A DNA stretch of 60,741 nt from assembly GCA_030426955.1 (NCBI GenBank), contig JAUHXS010000014.1, positions 1 through 60,741 on the forward strand, read 5' to 3'. The position numbers were made by a program, and so were the translations under genes. Below are positions 6,840-16,514 of this stretch, piece by piece. Numbering within the stretch: the first letter of the stretch is position 1; every line of letters starts with the position of its first letter. This DNA comes from Bacteroidia bacterium. Lineage in GTDB: Bacteria > Bacteroidota > Bacteroidia > Chitinophagales > JAUHXS01. The notes under the pieces were generated by a model, which did not search any database, had not been told where the DNA came from, and saw only the letters and a program-made list of their open reading frames with translations.

Positions 6840-8141
6840 ATGAAAGATCCAGTCAACATTTTTTGGTTTAGGCGTGACTTAAGGTTAGAAGATAATGTAG
6901 CATTGTTTCATGCTTTAAAGGACGAATTACCGGTATTACCCATTTTTATCTTTGACACTAACATTTTAGATGATCTTGAAGATAGGGATGATGCTCGCGT
7001 TACATTTATACATCAACAACTCTTTAAAATCAATGAAAAGCTGAAGTCTCATGGTAGTCGCCTATGGATCTTCCATGGCAAGCCGGAAAAGATATGGGAA
7101 AAGCTAGTTAAGGAATATGATATCAAAAAACTCTATGCCAATAGAGATTATGAGCCTTATGCAAGAGAACGAGATAAAAAAGTCTATGAATTATTAGAAA
7201 AACAAGGCATTCCGTTTAAGTCCTTCAAAGATCATGTCATTTTTGAAAAGAACGAAGTGCTGAAAAAAGACGGTACGCCCTATGCGGTTTATACCCCTTA
7301 TAAGAATTTATGGAGAGAAAATTTTGATATCAAAGAACATGAGCCATTTGATTCCGAAAAAGTCCTGGATGATTTTTTAACATCACCATGGAAAGAAGTA
7401 CCTGAACTCGGTGAAATAGGCTTTGAAAAATCTTTAATTAATGTTCTGGATTATGATATATCAAAAAACATATTAAAAGATTATGCAGATAAAAGAGATT
7501 TCCCGTCAGAGTATGGAACAACCTTCTTGAGCACACATTTAAGATTTGGCACGGTTGGACTTCGGAAGCTCATTAAAGAGACCATCAGCTATAGCGATAC
7601 ATTTGTAAATGAACTAGTTTGGCGAGAGTTTTTTCAGATGATATTGTGGCACTATCCTAGAGTTATTGATGAGAATTATAATAAGAAGTACGATGCGGTG
7701 CCATGGCGAAACGATGAACAAGGGTTTGAAAAGTGGTGTAAAGGTCAGACAGGTTATCCTATTGTAGATGCGGGTATGAGGGAGCTAAATGAAACAGGCT
7801 TGATGCATAATCGTGTGAGAATGATTGTAGCTAGCTTTTTGACCAAACATTTATTAATCGACTGGCGTTGGGGAGAAGCCTATTTTGCTAAAAAGCTATT
7901 GGATTATGAACTGGCATCTAATAATGGGAATTGGCAATGGGCAGCCGGAACGGGTGTTGATGCACAACCTTATTTTAGAGTATTTAATCCTTATACCCAA
8001 GCGGATAAGTTTGATAAAGAAAGAAAATATATTTCAAAGTGGGTGCCAGAATATCAGAATCCCAGCTACGTTGATCCGATAATAGAGCATTCTTTTGCCA
8101 GACAAAGAGCTATTGATACTTATAAGAGGGCTCTGGGATAA
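6840..8141 (+). CDS. phrB: Deoxyribodipyrimidine photolyase
   Basis: The protein has 433 aa from the ATG at 6840; a GTG 6 bp earlier is possible. It repairs UV-induced cyclobutane dimers using light and FAD. The N-terminal antenna domain begins VNIFWFRRDLRLEDN. The FAD-binding domain shows TFLSTHLRFGTVGLRKL, ELVWREFFQMILWHYP, GQTGYPIVDAGMRELNETG and NNGNWQWAAGTGVDAQPYFRVFNP. The last signature, with Trp and Asn in place, fits a class I CPD photolyase rather than a cryptochrome. It is the last gene of the idi group. Confidence 0.95.
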   Translation: MKDPVNIFWFRRDLRLEDNVALFHALKDELPVLPIFIFDTNILDDLEDRDDARVTFIHQQLFKINEKLKSHGSRLWIFHGKPEKIWEKLVKEYDIKKLYANRDYEPYARERDKKVYELLEKQGIPFKSFKDHVIFEKNEVLKKDGTPYAVYTPYKNLWRENFDIKEHEPFDSEKVLDDFLTSPWKEVPELGEIGFEKSLINVLDYDISKNILKDYADKRDFPSEYGTTFLSTHLRFGTVGLRKLIKETISYSDTFVNELVWREFFQMILWHYPRVIDENYNKKYDAVPWRNDEQGFEKWCKGQTGYPIVDAGMRELNETGLMHNRVRMIVASFLTKHLLIDWRWGEAYFAKKLLDYELASNNGNWQWAAGTGVDAQPYFRVFNPYTQADKFDKERKYISKWVPEYQNPSYVDPIIEHSFARQRAIDTYKRALG

Positions 8142-8210
8142 GATGGCAAAAGAGCCTTAATATGGGATTAATTAAGAAGCAGCAAGATTTTGGTCGTAAG
8201 CATGAGTAAG

Positions 8211-10244
8211 TTACTTTAATATCTCAAACTCAGTTCTTCTGTTTAGCGCTCTTCCCTCCTCATTATCCGAGCCATCTTTGTTAGAGTTTGGAGCAATAGG
8301 TCGATCTGGGCCATACCCTTTAGCAGTCAATCGCTCTTTAGTAATTCCTTTGTCAACTAGATAATTGACTACAGTCTCAGCCCTTCTTTCAGATAGTTTT
8401 TTGTTGTAGTCTGCAGAGCCTTTGTTATCTGTATGCCCTGATATCTCTACGTTGATTTCAGGATTTTCTTTCAATAAGGCAAATACCCTATCTAATTCTG
8501 CAAAAGAGGTAGAATCTAAAGTTGCTTTAGCAAAATCAAAGAAGATATTATTTAAGACTATTTTTGCACCAACTTTCAACTTATTTAGAGCAATATCTTT
8601 TTGTAACTTCTGGAAGTTGGTGTTTTCGGCAATGTTGAAATTTTCTGAATGGAATAGATACCCTTTCTTGTTAACCGAAATGGCATAGTTTTTTCCAGAC
8701 GGAAGTGCAATAAGGTATTTTCCTGTTTTACTATTTGAGGTAATCTCACCAACTACTTCATTTTTGCCAATATCTTCGATGATTACCTTTGCTTCAAGTG
8801 TTTCGTTTGTTTCTGCATCTGTAATTACACCAGTTAAGAGGGTAAGTTTTTGTTCTTGCTCTTCTTTAGGAAAGATGATCTCATAAATATCTTGTTCTCC
8901 TTTACCTCCTTGTTTTGCAGAACTATAATAGCCCTTTTCCCCACTTGCGCCTAATACAAAATAAATATCGTCATCTGGTGTATTAATAGGATAGCCTAAA
9001 TTTACTGGGCTAGAGAATCTTCCTGAAGCGTCCATGGTAGTTTTATAAATGTCGAAACCACCCATGCCATCATGCCCTTTTGAACTAAAGTATAATGTTT
9101 TGCCATCTGGATGAAAGAACACCCCATCTTCATCAAAAGCAGTATTGACTTTTCTTCCTAAGTTCTTAGGTCTGTCCCAAGTACCATCTGCTTTTTTCTT
9201 GACCATGTAAATATCCGATCCACCAGCTCCTTTAGGTCTGTCACTTACAAAAAATAATGTTCTTTCATCAGCAGATAATGACGCAGATCTTTCATAAAAT
9301 TCTGTATTGATGCCTTCCTCCAGTCTTTTGGGCTTACCCCAAACATCTCCTTTAAGCTTTGAAATAAAGATATCGCCTTTATGTGCTTCGTCAACTTGGT
9401 AAAGAAACATCGTTTCTCCATTTGCTGATAAACCAATACATGAATTGTGCAACTCATCATTAATAGGCTTTCCTAGGTTTTCTGGAACAGTCCAAGTGTC
9501 TCTAATTTTAATAGATACATAGACATCTTCATAATATTTACCATCATACTCAGTTGTGTTGCCACCAGTTGAGTTATCTCTTCTTGAAGTAAAAAACATG
9601 ACTGCTTCATCGGCAGAAATAACAGGAGCATAATCGGGAAAAGCAGAATTAATACCAATTCCAATATTCTTAATTTCAACTTTCTTTGGTGATTCTAATA
9701 ACTTTTCGCCTTCTTTACATTCCTTCATTCGTTTGGCAACGACTTTGCCCATCCCTTCAATTGGTACTTGAGAGTCTAGGTCGACGCTTGTTGGTCGAAT
9801 ATCTCTGAACAAATTGGCAATCAAATAAGAAACCTTCTTTTCCTGATAATCCTTAGAGTCAAGAGTGGATTTGTATTTGCTGTAGTGTTTATAGGCTTTA
9901 TCAAACTCCTTGTTTAGGTGATAAGCCGTAGCTAAAAGGTACAATATCTCATCACTAATGTCTGGGTCTAGCTTATATGCAGCTTCTAGGTGAGGAATGG
10001 CCTTGGTTTTGTCTATTGTATTCAGATAGCAAACTCCAATGTTGTATTCTAAATCTGCATCTTGATCCTCTCCTAGTAAATCATGAGCTTTAAGATAGTT
10101 CTTTAGTGCAAATGAATACAACGGAGTAATTTCTCCTAATTGTTCGTTACCCTTATTGATTAGGCTTCTTACAACTTTATCTGCAGCAAGACTAGTCTGA
10201 AAAAAGATAAACAACGAAGCGAATAATAAAAAAAATGGTCTCAT
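8211..10244 (-). CDS. PorE-like OmpA-family protein (TPR, beta-propeller, CRD, OmpA domain), copy 1
   Basis: The protein has 677 aa with a signal peptide to about residue 20. Order of domains: TPR-like helices (25-140), WD40-like PD40 propeller repeats (about 200-470, with SADERTLFFVSDRPKG and HPDGKTLYFSS), a carboxypeptidase regulatory-like domain (475-560), and a C-terminal OmpA domain with EISGHTDNKGSADYNKKLSERRA and GYGPDRPIAPN for peptidoglycan binding. This is the architecture of PorE, which anchors type IX secretion parts to peptidoglycan in Porphyromonas. The protein has a plain signal peptide, not an obvious lipobox. A close paralogue lies 70 bp upstream. Confidence 0.85.
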   Translation of the reverse strand: MRPFFLLFASLFIFFQTSLAADKVVRSLINKGNEQLGEITPLYSFALKNYLKAHDLLGEDQDADLEYNIGVCYLNTIDKTKAIPHLEAAYKLDPDISDEILYLLATAYHLNKEFDKAYKHYSKYKSTLDSKDYQEKKVSYLIANLFRDIRPTSVDLDSQVPIEGMGKVVAKRMKECKEGEKLLESPKKVEIKNIGIGINSAFPDYAPVISADEAVMFFTSRRDNSTGGNTTEYDGKYYEDVYVSIKIRDTWTVPENLGKPINDELHNSCIGLSANGETMFLYQVDEAHKGDIFISKLKGDVWGKPKRLEEGINTEFYERSASLSADERTLFFVSDRPKGAGGSDIYMVKKKADGTWDRPKNLGRKVNTAFDEDGVFFHPDGKTLYFSSKGHDGMGGFDIYKTTMDASGRFSSPVNLGYPINTPDDDIYFVLGASGEKGYYSSAKQGGKGEQDIYEIIFPKEEQEQKLTLLTGVITDAETNETLEAKVIIEDIGKNEVVGEITSNSKTGKYLIALPSGKNYAISVNKKGYLFHSENFNIAENTNFQKLQKDIALNKLKVGAKIVLNNIFFDFAKATLDSTSFAELDRVFALLKENPEINVEISGHTDNKGSADYNKKLSERRAETVVNYLVDKGITKERLTAKGYGPDRPIAPNSNKDGSDNEEGRALNRRTEFEILK

Positions 10245-10314
10245 AATATCTGAATATACTTGATGTAAGTCTAATATAAGGCTAAAGTATTAATAGCAAA
10301 AATTATACCAAAAC

Positions 10315-12369
10315 CTATTTCGATAGGATTTCAAACTCAGTTCGTCTGTTTAACGCTCTACCTTCTTCATTATCAGTTCCGTCTTCATTGCTGTTTTTAG
10401 CTATTGGTCGTGTTTCTCCATACCCCTTAGCCTGAAGTCGGTCTTTGTCAACTCCCTTCTCTATAAGGTAGTTAACAACAGATTGTGCTCTGGCTTCAGA
10501 AAGTCTTTGGTTGTAGCTAGGATTTCCTTTGTTATCTGTATGCCCCGATATTTCAACAACCATAGTAGGGTTATCTTCTAATATGTTAAGTAACGTTTCT
10601 AATTCTGGCTCAGATTCTCTTCTAATAGTGGCTCTGTCGAAGTCAAAAAAGATATTTCTCAAAACAACCTTCGAACCAACATCTAGTCTAGCAAGTTCTA
10701 TATCTTTCCTAATCTCCTGGTAAGCTGTTGCTTTTGGTATGTCGAAATTTTCTGAATGGAACAGGTACCCTTCTTTTCTGACACTGATTCCATAATTTTT
10801 TCCCGATGGCAAGGATACCAAATATTTTCCCGTTTTACTGTTTGATCTGAAATATCCAATAACTTGATGAGAATTATTATCTACCAGTTGGATAGATGCC
10901 TTTAAGGGTTCTTTTGTTTCTTGATCTGTGATAAAGCCAGTTAAGATAGTAACAAACTTTTTCGGCTGCTCTTTTTCGTATTCAATTACATAAATGTCTT
11001 TTTCTCCGACACCCTTGTCCTTTGCAGAGCTATAATAACCTCTTGTTCCCTTGGAATTTAGAACAAAATAAATATCATCATCAGGTGTGTTGAGCGGATA
11101 GCCCATGTTTTCAGGTTTTCCCCAATTTCCAAGGGAATCCCTAGAGACTTTGAAAATATCATATCCTCCCATCGAATTATGCCCCTGAGAGCTAAAATAT
11201 AACGTTGTGCCATCTGGATGAAAGAATATACCTCTTTCATCATATTTGGTATTTATTTCCGATCCTAGGTTCACTAAGTCCGACCATTTATCTTCTGAGT
11301 TTTTAGTTGTAATATAAATATCATCTTTGCCATATCCTCCTGGCCTGTCACTTACGACAAATAGTGTCCGTTCATCGCCTGATAAAGCAACAGCTCTTTC
11401 TGAGTAGTCGCTATTTACAGGGGCGGGCATTCTTTGTAAATCTCCCCACTTTTCTCCTTCTAGTGAACTCATGAATATATCACCATTATCCGTTACCTTA
11501 TCTCTGTCGTCTTTAAATACAAACATGGTTTGCCCATCAGCGGATAGTGCGAGCGCAGACTCATGAAACCTTGAGTTGACTGGTTTGCCGATGTTTTCTG
11601 GTGGAGACCAACGAGAACCAGCTCGTTTTGATTTATAAATATCTTCGTAGTATTGGTTGTCTAGATCATCTTTATTTCCTCCCGTAGACTCTTCTCTTCT
11701 GGATGTGAAGTACATGACGGATTCATCTGCATTAATAACTGGAGCAAAATCAGCCGCGTCAGAGTTTAATGTATTGCCAACTCCCCGAATGTTTAGCTCC
11801 TGAGGGCTTTCAGTCAACTTTATGCCATTTTCACATTCTTGTATTCTTCTATCGATTATTTCTCCTAAATTATATATTGTTCTAAACGTAGAAAGTGAAC
11901 TTCCTCTCTCTCTGGTAATGATATTATAAGTTAGTCTAGAAACTTTCTTCTTTTGGAGCTCTTCTTCTGAAAGACCTGATTTGTATTGGTTGAAGTAGTC
12001 GATTGCTTTTTCAAACCGTTCATTAAGATGATAAGCAATTCCTAATAACATTAACACCTCAGGATCTATGTTTTGATCATCGCGATAGGCAAACTCAAGA
12101 AAGCGAATGGCGTTTGCTCTTTGAGTTCCGTTTAAATAGCAAAGAGCAATTCTAAAGTCTAAGGTCGCATGCTTGAGGTTCTTGCTTTTAGCCTCTAAGT
12201 AAAGTGCTAAAGCTTCTTGATATTGCGGAGTGGGTTCATTGATTAGCCGATCTGCTTTTTTGATAATCTTTTTAGTAGAGGCATCAAAGAAAGTAGCATT
12301 TTGCGAAAAGCTAATATTGATGCTAATCAATAAGCAAGCAAGAAATAATATGTAGACTTTATTCATCAT
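10315..12369 (-). CDS. PorE-like OmpA-family protein, copy 2
   Basis: The protein has 684 aa with the same four-domain order as 8211-10244: signal peptide to about residue 22, TPR helices, PD40 propeller (SGDERTLFVVSDRPGGYGKDD region, HPDGTTLYFSSQGHNSMGG), regulatory-like domain (LTGFITDQETKEPLKAS) and OmpA domain (EISGHTDNKGNPSYNQRLSEARA). Whole blocks such as NEEGRALNRRTEFEIL are identical between the two, so they arose by tandem duplication and then diverged. It is first in the pair and probably co-transcribed with copy 1. A second Met directly follows the first, so the start may be 3 bp later. Confidence 0.85.
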   Translation of the reverse strand: MMNKVYILFLACLLISINISFSQNATFFDASTKKIIKKADRLINEPTPQYQEALALYLEAKSKNLKHATLDFRIALCYLNGTQRANAIRFLEFAYRDDQNIDPEVLMLLGIAYHLNERFEKAIDYFNQYKSGLSEEELQKKKVSRLTYNIITRERGSSLSTFRTIYNLGEIIDRRIQECENGIKLTESPQELNIRGVGNTLNSDAADFAPVINADESVMYFTSRREESTGGNKDDLDNQYYEDIYKSKRAGSRWSPPENIGKPVNSRFHESALALSADGQTMFVFKDDRDKVTDNGDIFMSSLEGEKWGDLQRMPAPVNSDYSERAVALSGDERTLFVVSDRPGGYGKDDIYITTKNSEDKWSDLVNLGSEINTKYDERGIFFHPDGTTLYFSSQGHNSMGGYDIFKVSRDSLGNWGKPENMGYPLNTPDDDIYFVLNSKGTRGYYSSAKDKGVGEKDIYVIEYEKEQPKKFVTILTGFITDQETKEPLKASIQLVDNNSHQVIGYFRSNSKTGKYLVSLPSGKNYGISVRKEGYLFHSENFDIPKATAYQEIRKDIELARLDVGSKVVLRNIFFDFDRATIRRESEPELETLLNILEDNPTMVVEISGHTDNKGNPSYNQRLSEARAQSVVNYLIEKGVDKDRLQAKGYGETRPIAKNSNEDGTDNEEGRALNRRTEFEILSK

Positions 12370-12444
12370 GCTAATAAGAAATAATGAAGATTTTTCATCA
12401 CTATACTTCTTATTAACGCTTATTAAGTCCTTCTTATTTTAAGC

Positions 12445-13725
12445 TTAAACTAAAAGCCTAACAGGATCTTCTAAAAAGCTTTTTAAGGTTTGCAAGAACT
12501 GTGCTCCAGTTGCCCCATCGACAACCCTATGATCGCATGATAATGTAAGCTTCATGATATTGCCAATCTTCATCTCCCCGTTTTCAACAATTGGAGTTTC
12601 TTTAATCTTTCCTACTGCAAGAATACAAGCATCAGGTGGATTGATAATAGCTGTAAATTCATCAATGTCAAACATCCCTAGATTTGAAATGGTAAACGTA
12701 TTACCTTCCCAATCACTCGGCTGAAGTTTTTTGTTTTTTGCTTTTTCAGCAAACTGCTTCGTTTCTACAGATATTTGAGATAATGTTTTGTTGTCTGTAA
12801 ATCGGATCACAGGAACTAATAGTCCTTCTTCAACTGCTACCGCTATGCCAACATGGACATGTTTGTTGTGTCTAATTTTATCTTCCATCCAAGCGGCATT
12901 GACTTTTGGGTGTTGTCTGAGCGCCAATGCGGATGCCTTTACGACTAAATCATTGAAGGAAATTTTTACAGGAGCAATTTCATTGATACTTTTTCTAGCT
13001 TCTATAGCTTTACTCATATTTACCTCCATATTAAGGTAGAAGTGAGGAGCTGAGAATTTGCTTTCTGCTAATCTTTTGGCAATCGTTTTTCTCATTTGAG
13101 AAACTGTAACATCTTCGTAGCTTTCTTCCCCGACAACTTGAGGTAACTGAATGGACATAATATCTGTGTTGCCTGATAGAGTAGTACCAGAGCTTACAGA
13201 TGCATTCTCTAAGTCTCTTTTGACAATTCTACCATTGTCGCCACTGCCTTGAATATTAGCAAGATCAATACCTTTGTCTTGAGCTATCTTCTTAGCTAAT
13301 GGGGATGCTTTTATTCTACCATTTTTATTAGATGATAGTTGTTCATTAGATACTGGTTTGCTTTCTAAAGTAGATGGTACAACATTGGCAACAGGTTCTG
13401 CTGCTTTTTCAGCAGGAGCTTCTTTTTTCTCTTCCACTTCTGGCTTAGCTTTTTCTTGGTTTGCTAAAACCTCTTTATAATCTTCTCCTTTTTCGCCAAT
13501 TACAGCTATGATGGAGTCTACAGGAACTGCGTTGCCTTTTTCAACTCCGATGTGCAGTAAAACACCTTCCTGATAACTTTCTAATTCCATAGTGGCTTTG
13601 TCAGTTTCCACTTCTGCCATCACTTCTCCTGGTTCTACATTGTCACCTACTTTTTTATGCCATTCTACGATTACGCCTTCCGTCATCGTGTCACTCATTC
13701 TCGGCATTTTAATTACTTCCGCCAT
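12445..13725 (-). CDS. pdhC: Pyruvate dehydrogenase E2 (dihydrolipoamide acetyltransferase)
   Basis: The protein has 426 aa. One lipoyl domain (residues 1-77) shows ETDKATMELES with the lipoyl-lysine. A charged Ala/Pro/Glu linker follows, then a peripheral subunit-binding domain (KASPLAKKIAQDKGIDLANI, then GSGDNGRIVKRDLE) and the acyltransferase core ending with LSCDHRVVDGATGAQFL, which holds the HxxxDG catalytic motif. E1 and E3 genes are not adjacent. A branched-chain or 2-oxoglutarate E2 is less likely from the one-lipoyl layout and MPRMSDTMTEG start, but substrate cannot be fixed by eye. Confidence 0.9.
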   Translation of the reverse strand: MAEVIKMPRMSDTMTEGVIVEWHKKVGDNVEPGEVMAEVETDKATMELESYQEGVLLHIGVEKGNAVPVDSIIAVIGEKGEDYKEVLANQEKAKPEVEEKKEAPAEKAAEPVANVVPSTLESKPVSNEQLSSNKNGRIKASPLAKKIAQDKGIDLANIQGSGDNGRIVKRDLENASVSSGTTLSGNTDIMSIQLPQVVGEESYEDVTVSQMRKTIAKRLAESKFSAPHFYLNMEVNMSKAIEARKSINEIAPVKISFNDLVVKASALALRQHPKVNAAWMEDKIRHNKHVHVGIAVAVEEGLLVPVIRFTDNKTLSQISVETKQFAEKAKNKKLQPSDWEGNTFTISNLGMFDIDEFTAIINPPDACILAVGKIKETPIVENGEMKIGNIMKLTLSCDHRVVDGATGAQFLQTLKSFLEDPVRLLV

Positions 13726-13787
13726 AGCTTACTTTTTTTGGTATATCGAAATTAGAAAATTTAGAGAACAATCCGCAATATATGGGA

Positions 13788-15716
13788 CTAATATTCTAGG
13801 TTGAGGTCAAGACGATTTTTTAATTCTAAAAGATTGGGGTTTTTTTCCGCCATTCTCTTGAATTTATCACTCGCCGTGTAAAGTTTCTTTTCCTGCTGAG
13901 GTCGATCAGTTTTGTCAACTGTAACTATTAACTCGACCTTTGGTAACTGCATTTCAGTTGCTAAATACTCTACCAGATTCGTTCTTTCGCTATCTAGTTG
14001 ATCTGCCTGTAGTTGATTATATACCTTTATTTCTGCTATGGATTCATCTTTTACTCCAATTTTGGACTGTGAAAAGGAAGCATATAAGCTTATTTTGTCC
14101 TCTTCTTGAAGCTGTTGTAAATACTTTTTCCAAGCTAAGTTCAGCTTATCATTATCTATGATGATCTTTTCGGTTTGAGATTCAGCTGCTAGAGTCTTCC
14201 TTTTTTCTTCTTCCTCTTCCTCAACGGATTTTGATAGATTTTCTAAAGATTGCAATTTTAGTGATCCTAGTTCAGGAAGTTTCATATCTTCCGTTTCTTC
14301 TTGACTTGTTTTTTTCGGAATTTCTTCCGGCTCAGCAACTTCTTTTTTATTAGGTCTGACTTCTTCCTGAGGATTTTCGATTTTTTCTTCAGCAGCCGAC
14401 TCAGTCATTTGAGTTGGTTCTTGAGTTTCTTTGACTTGAGGTTCCTCGGCAACTTGAGGTGGTGCTTTAGCTTCTTCCTTTTGTATATAAGGTTCCTCCT
14501 TTTTAGCAGTTGAAATATCTTCTGTATCTATCTCTGACTTGGAATCTAGACTTGAGTTTGCTAAAATATCGTCTGATTTCGCTTCTACAGGTTTTTGTAA
14601 ACTAGTGTTTTTTTTTGAAGGCACTTCAGAATTGCCTATTGAATCACTTGAATCTAGCCGAGCATTAATGAAGCAAATTTTAATTAGTGCTAATTCGACA
14701 TGAAGCCTTTTGTTTTTGCTGAGCTTGTAGTTTACTTCGCAATCGTTGATGATATTTAAAGCACTTAGCAAAAAAGAGTCGTTAGAAATTGTTGCCTGTT
14801 GCTTGTAACGTTCTTTCAAGTTTTCCCCTGCTTCAATTAAGTTGATAGTTTGTTTGTCTTTAGCAACTAGTAAATTTCTTAAATGCTCTCCAAGGCCATT
14901 GATAAACATATCACCATCAAAACCACTTTTTAAAACATCTTCAAATATTAATAGGAGAGCGGAAATATCTTCCTTCAAAATAGCATCAGTTGCCTTGAAA
15001 TAATAATCGTAATCAAGAACGTTGAGAATGTCTGCTGTTGCTTTTAGTGAGATGTTCTTTTGAGCAAAAGAAGCGATTCTATCAAACATAGATAGTGCGT
15101 CACGTAATGCACCATCTGCTTTTTGAGCAATGAGGTGCAACGCATCAATGTCATACTGAATGCTTTCATTTTGTGCTATTTTTTCAAGATATCCTGAAAT
15201 ATCAATTGGTTGTATTCTTTTAAAATCAAAGATTTGGCAACGAGAAAGTATAGTTGGAATGATCTTGTGCTTTTCAGTTGTTGCTAGAATAAAAATAGCA
15301 TAGGAGGGAGGCTCTTCGAGCGTTTTTAAAAAGGCATTGAATGCACTTTGGGACAACATATGTACCTCGTCGATGATGTATACCTTATATTTCCCCTGTT
15401 GTGGTGCGTATCGGACTTGATCAATTAGGTTTCGAATGTCTTCAACCGAGTTGTTTGAAGCTGCATCTAATTCGTAAATATTGAAATCATTTGGAACTTC
15501 CTCGTCACTTGAAGTATTGCTTTCGTTGATGTATTTAGCCAAAATTCTAGCACAAGTTGTTTTACCCACTCCACGTGGTCCACAGAATAGAAAAGATTGC
15601 GCTAGCGTATTTGTTTTTATGGCGTTTTCAAGCGTATCCGTAATATGCGATTGACCAATAACGTCTTCAAACTTTTTTGGTCTATATTTTCTCGCAGATA
15701 CTATAAATTGTTCCAT
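13788..15716 (-). CDS. dnaX: DNA polymerase III subunit gamma/tau
   Basis: The protein has 642 aa and is the clamp-loader ATPase. Walker A is GPRGVGKTT, Walker B is IIDEVHML, sensor 1 is LATTEKHKIIPTILSRCQ with the SRC arginine finger. The region between the ATPase motifs reads NESNTSSDEEVPNDFNIYELD, without the four-cysteine zinc module of most DnaX proteins; this is also the form known in Flavobacteria. A long Glu/Lys/Pro-rich linker (about 355-520) precedes the tau-like C-terminal domain. No slippery A/T run for frameshifting was searched rigorously. Confidence 0.95.
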   Translation of the reverse strand: MEQFIVSARKYRPKKFEDVIGQSHITDTLENAIKTNTLAQSFLFCGPRGVGKTTCARILAKYINESNTSSDEEVPNDFNIYELDAASNNSVEDIRNLIDQVRYAPQQGKYKVYIIDEVHMLSQSAFNAFLKTLEEPPSYAIFILATTEKHKIIPTILSRCQIFDFKRIQPIDISGYLEKIAQNESIQYDIDALHLIAQKADGALRDALSMFDRIASFAQKNISLKATADILNVLDYDYYFKATDAILKEDISALLLIFEDVLKSGFDGDMFINGLGEHLRNLLVAKDKQTINLIEAGENLKERYKQQATISNDSFLLSALNIINDCEVNYKLSKNKRLHVELALIKICFINARLDSSDSIGNSEVPSKKNTSLQKPVEAKSDDILANSSLDSKSEIDTEDISTAKKEEPYIQKEEAKAPPQVAEEPQVKETQEPTQMTESAAEEKIENPQEEVRPNKKEVAEPEEIPKKTSQEETEDMKLPELGSLKLQSLENLSKSVEEEEEEKRKTLAAESQTEKIIIDNDKLNLAWKKYLQQLQEEDKISLYASFSQSKIGVKDESIAEIKVYNQLQADQLDSERTNLVEYLATEMQLPKVELIVTVDKTDRPQQEKKLYTASDKFKRMAEKNPNLLELKNRLDLNLEY

Positions 15717-15799
15717 CGAACGGATACCTTTAGGTTATTCCAAAATTACTAACATCTCCACTGGAATCAAATAATTTTGAAAAATAAAACCAAAACAAG

Positions 15800-15827
15800 T
15801 TGATTTAAAGGATTTTTTATATCTTTG
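15800..15827 (+). promoter_or_regulatory. Bacteroidota-type promoter of the rpsF operon
   Basis: TTG at 15800-15802 and TATCTTTG at 15820-15827 match the Bacteroidota primary sigma consensus TTG / TAnnTTTG, with 17 nt between them. Transcription would begin near 15833, about 25 nt before the rpsF ATG. Confidence 0.75.
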
Positions 15828-15857
15828 CAGTCCGTTTTTTCAATCTAAATATTGAAG

Positions 15858-16238
15858 ATGCAACAACAATATGAACTAGTATACATCGTAACTCCTGTCT
15901 TATCAGAGGCAGACTTGAAAAAAAATATCAAGAAATACATCGACCTAATCAAAAGTGAAAAAGGTGAGGTGATTCATGAGGAAAACTGGGGCGTTAAGCA
16001 ATTGGCTTACCCAATTCAAAAGAAAACAACAGGATATTATTATCTAGTTGAGTTTACAGCTAACACTGATATTGTAGCTAAATTAGAAACGCTTTTTCAA
16101 AGAGATGAAAACATTTTACGTTTCATGATTACTAGACTTGACAAATATGCAAAAGAGTATAGTGAGAAAAGACGTAAAGGTGAGATAGGAAAAAAGAAGC
16201 AGAAACCTAAGGCTGATAAAGTAGAACAAGAAGCATAA
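15858..16238 (+). CDS. rpsF: 30S ribosomal protein S6
   Basis: The protein has 126 aa. It starts MQQQYELVYIVTPVLSEADL and carries EENWGVKQLAYPIQKKTTGYYYLVEF and DENILRFMITRL, the S6 signatures. The C-terminal Lys-rich tail (RRKGEIGKKKQKPKADK) is longer than in E. coli. A TTG 6 bp upstream is in frame, but the ATG at 15858 is preferred. It is the first gene of the S6-S18-L9 operon; S6 binds 16S rRNA together with S18, encoded 3 bp downstream. Confidence 0.97.
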   Translation: MQQQYELVYIVTPVLSEADLKKNIKKYIDLIKSEKGEVIHEENWGVKQLAYPIQKKTTGYYYLVEFTANTDIVAKLETLFQRDENILRFMITRLDKYAKEYSEKRRKGEIGKKKQKPKADKVEQEA

Positions 16239-16241
16239 AAT

Positions 16242-16508
16242 ATGGCAGCAAACGATAATATCAGATTTTTAACAACTCCTCAATTTGCTAATAGAGGGAA
16301 AAAATACTGTCGCTTTGAAAAAAGTGGCATTAAGTACATTGATTACAAAGATCCTGATTTCTTGATGAAATTTTTAAATGAGCAAGGTAAATTACTTCCT
16401 AGAAGAATTACCGGAAATTCTGTGAAATTTCAGAGAAAAGTAGCTCAGGCTGTGAAAAAAGCTAGACAATTAGCTTTATTACCATATGTAGCGGATTTAA
16501 TGAAATAA
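16242..16508 (+). CDS. rpsR: 30S ribosomal protein S18
   Basis: The protein has 88 aa with the S18 core: [29 protein letters not shown] and [15 protein letters not shown]18 forms a heterodimer with S6 on the platform of the small subunit. It sits 3 bp after rpsF and 6 bp before rplI, the usual order. Confidence 0.97.
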   Translation: MAANDNIRFLTTPQFANRGKKYCRFEKSGIKYIDYKDPDFLMKFLNEQGKLLPRRITGNSVKFQRKVAQAVKKARQLALLPYVADLMK

Positions 16509-16514
16509 ATTACG

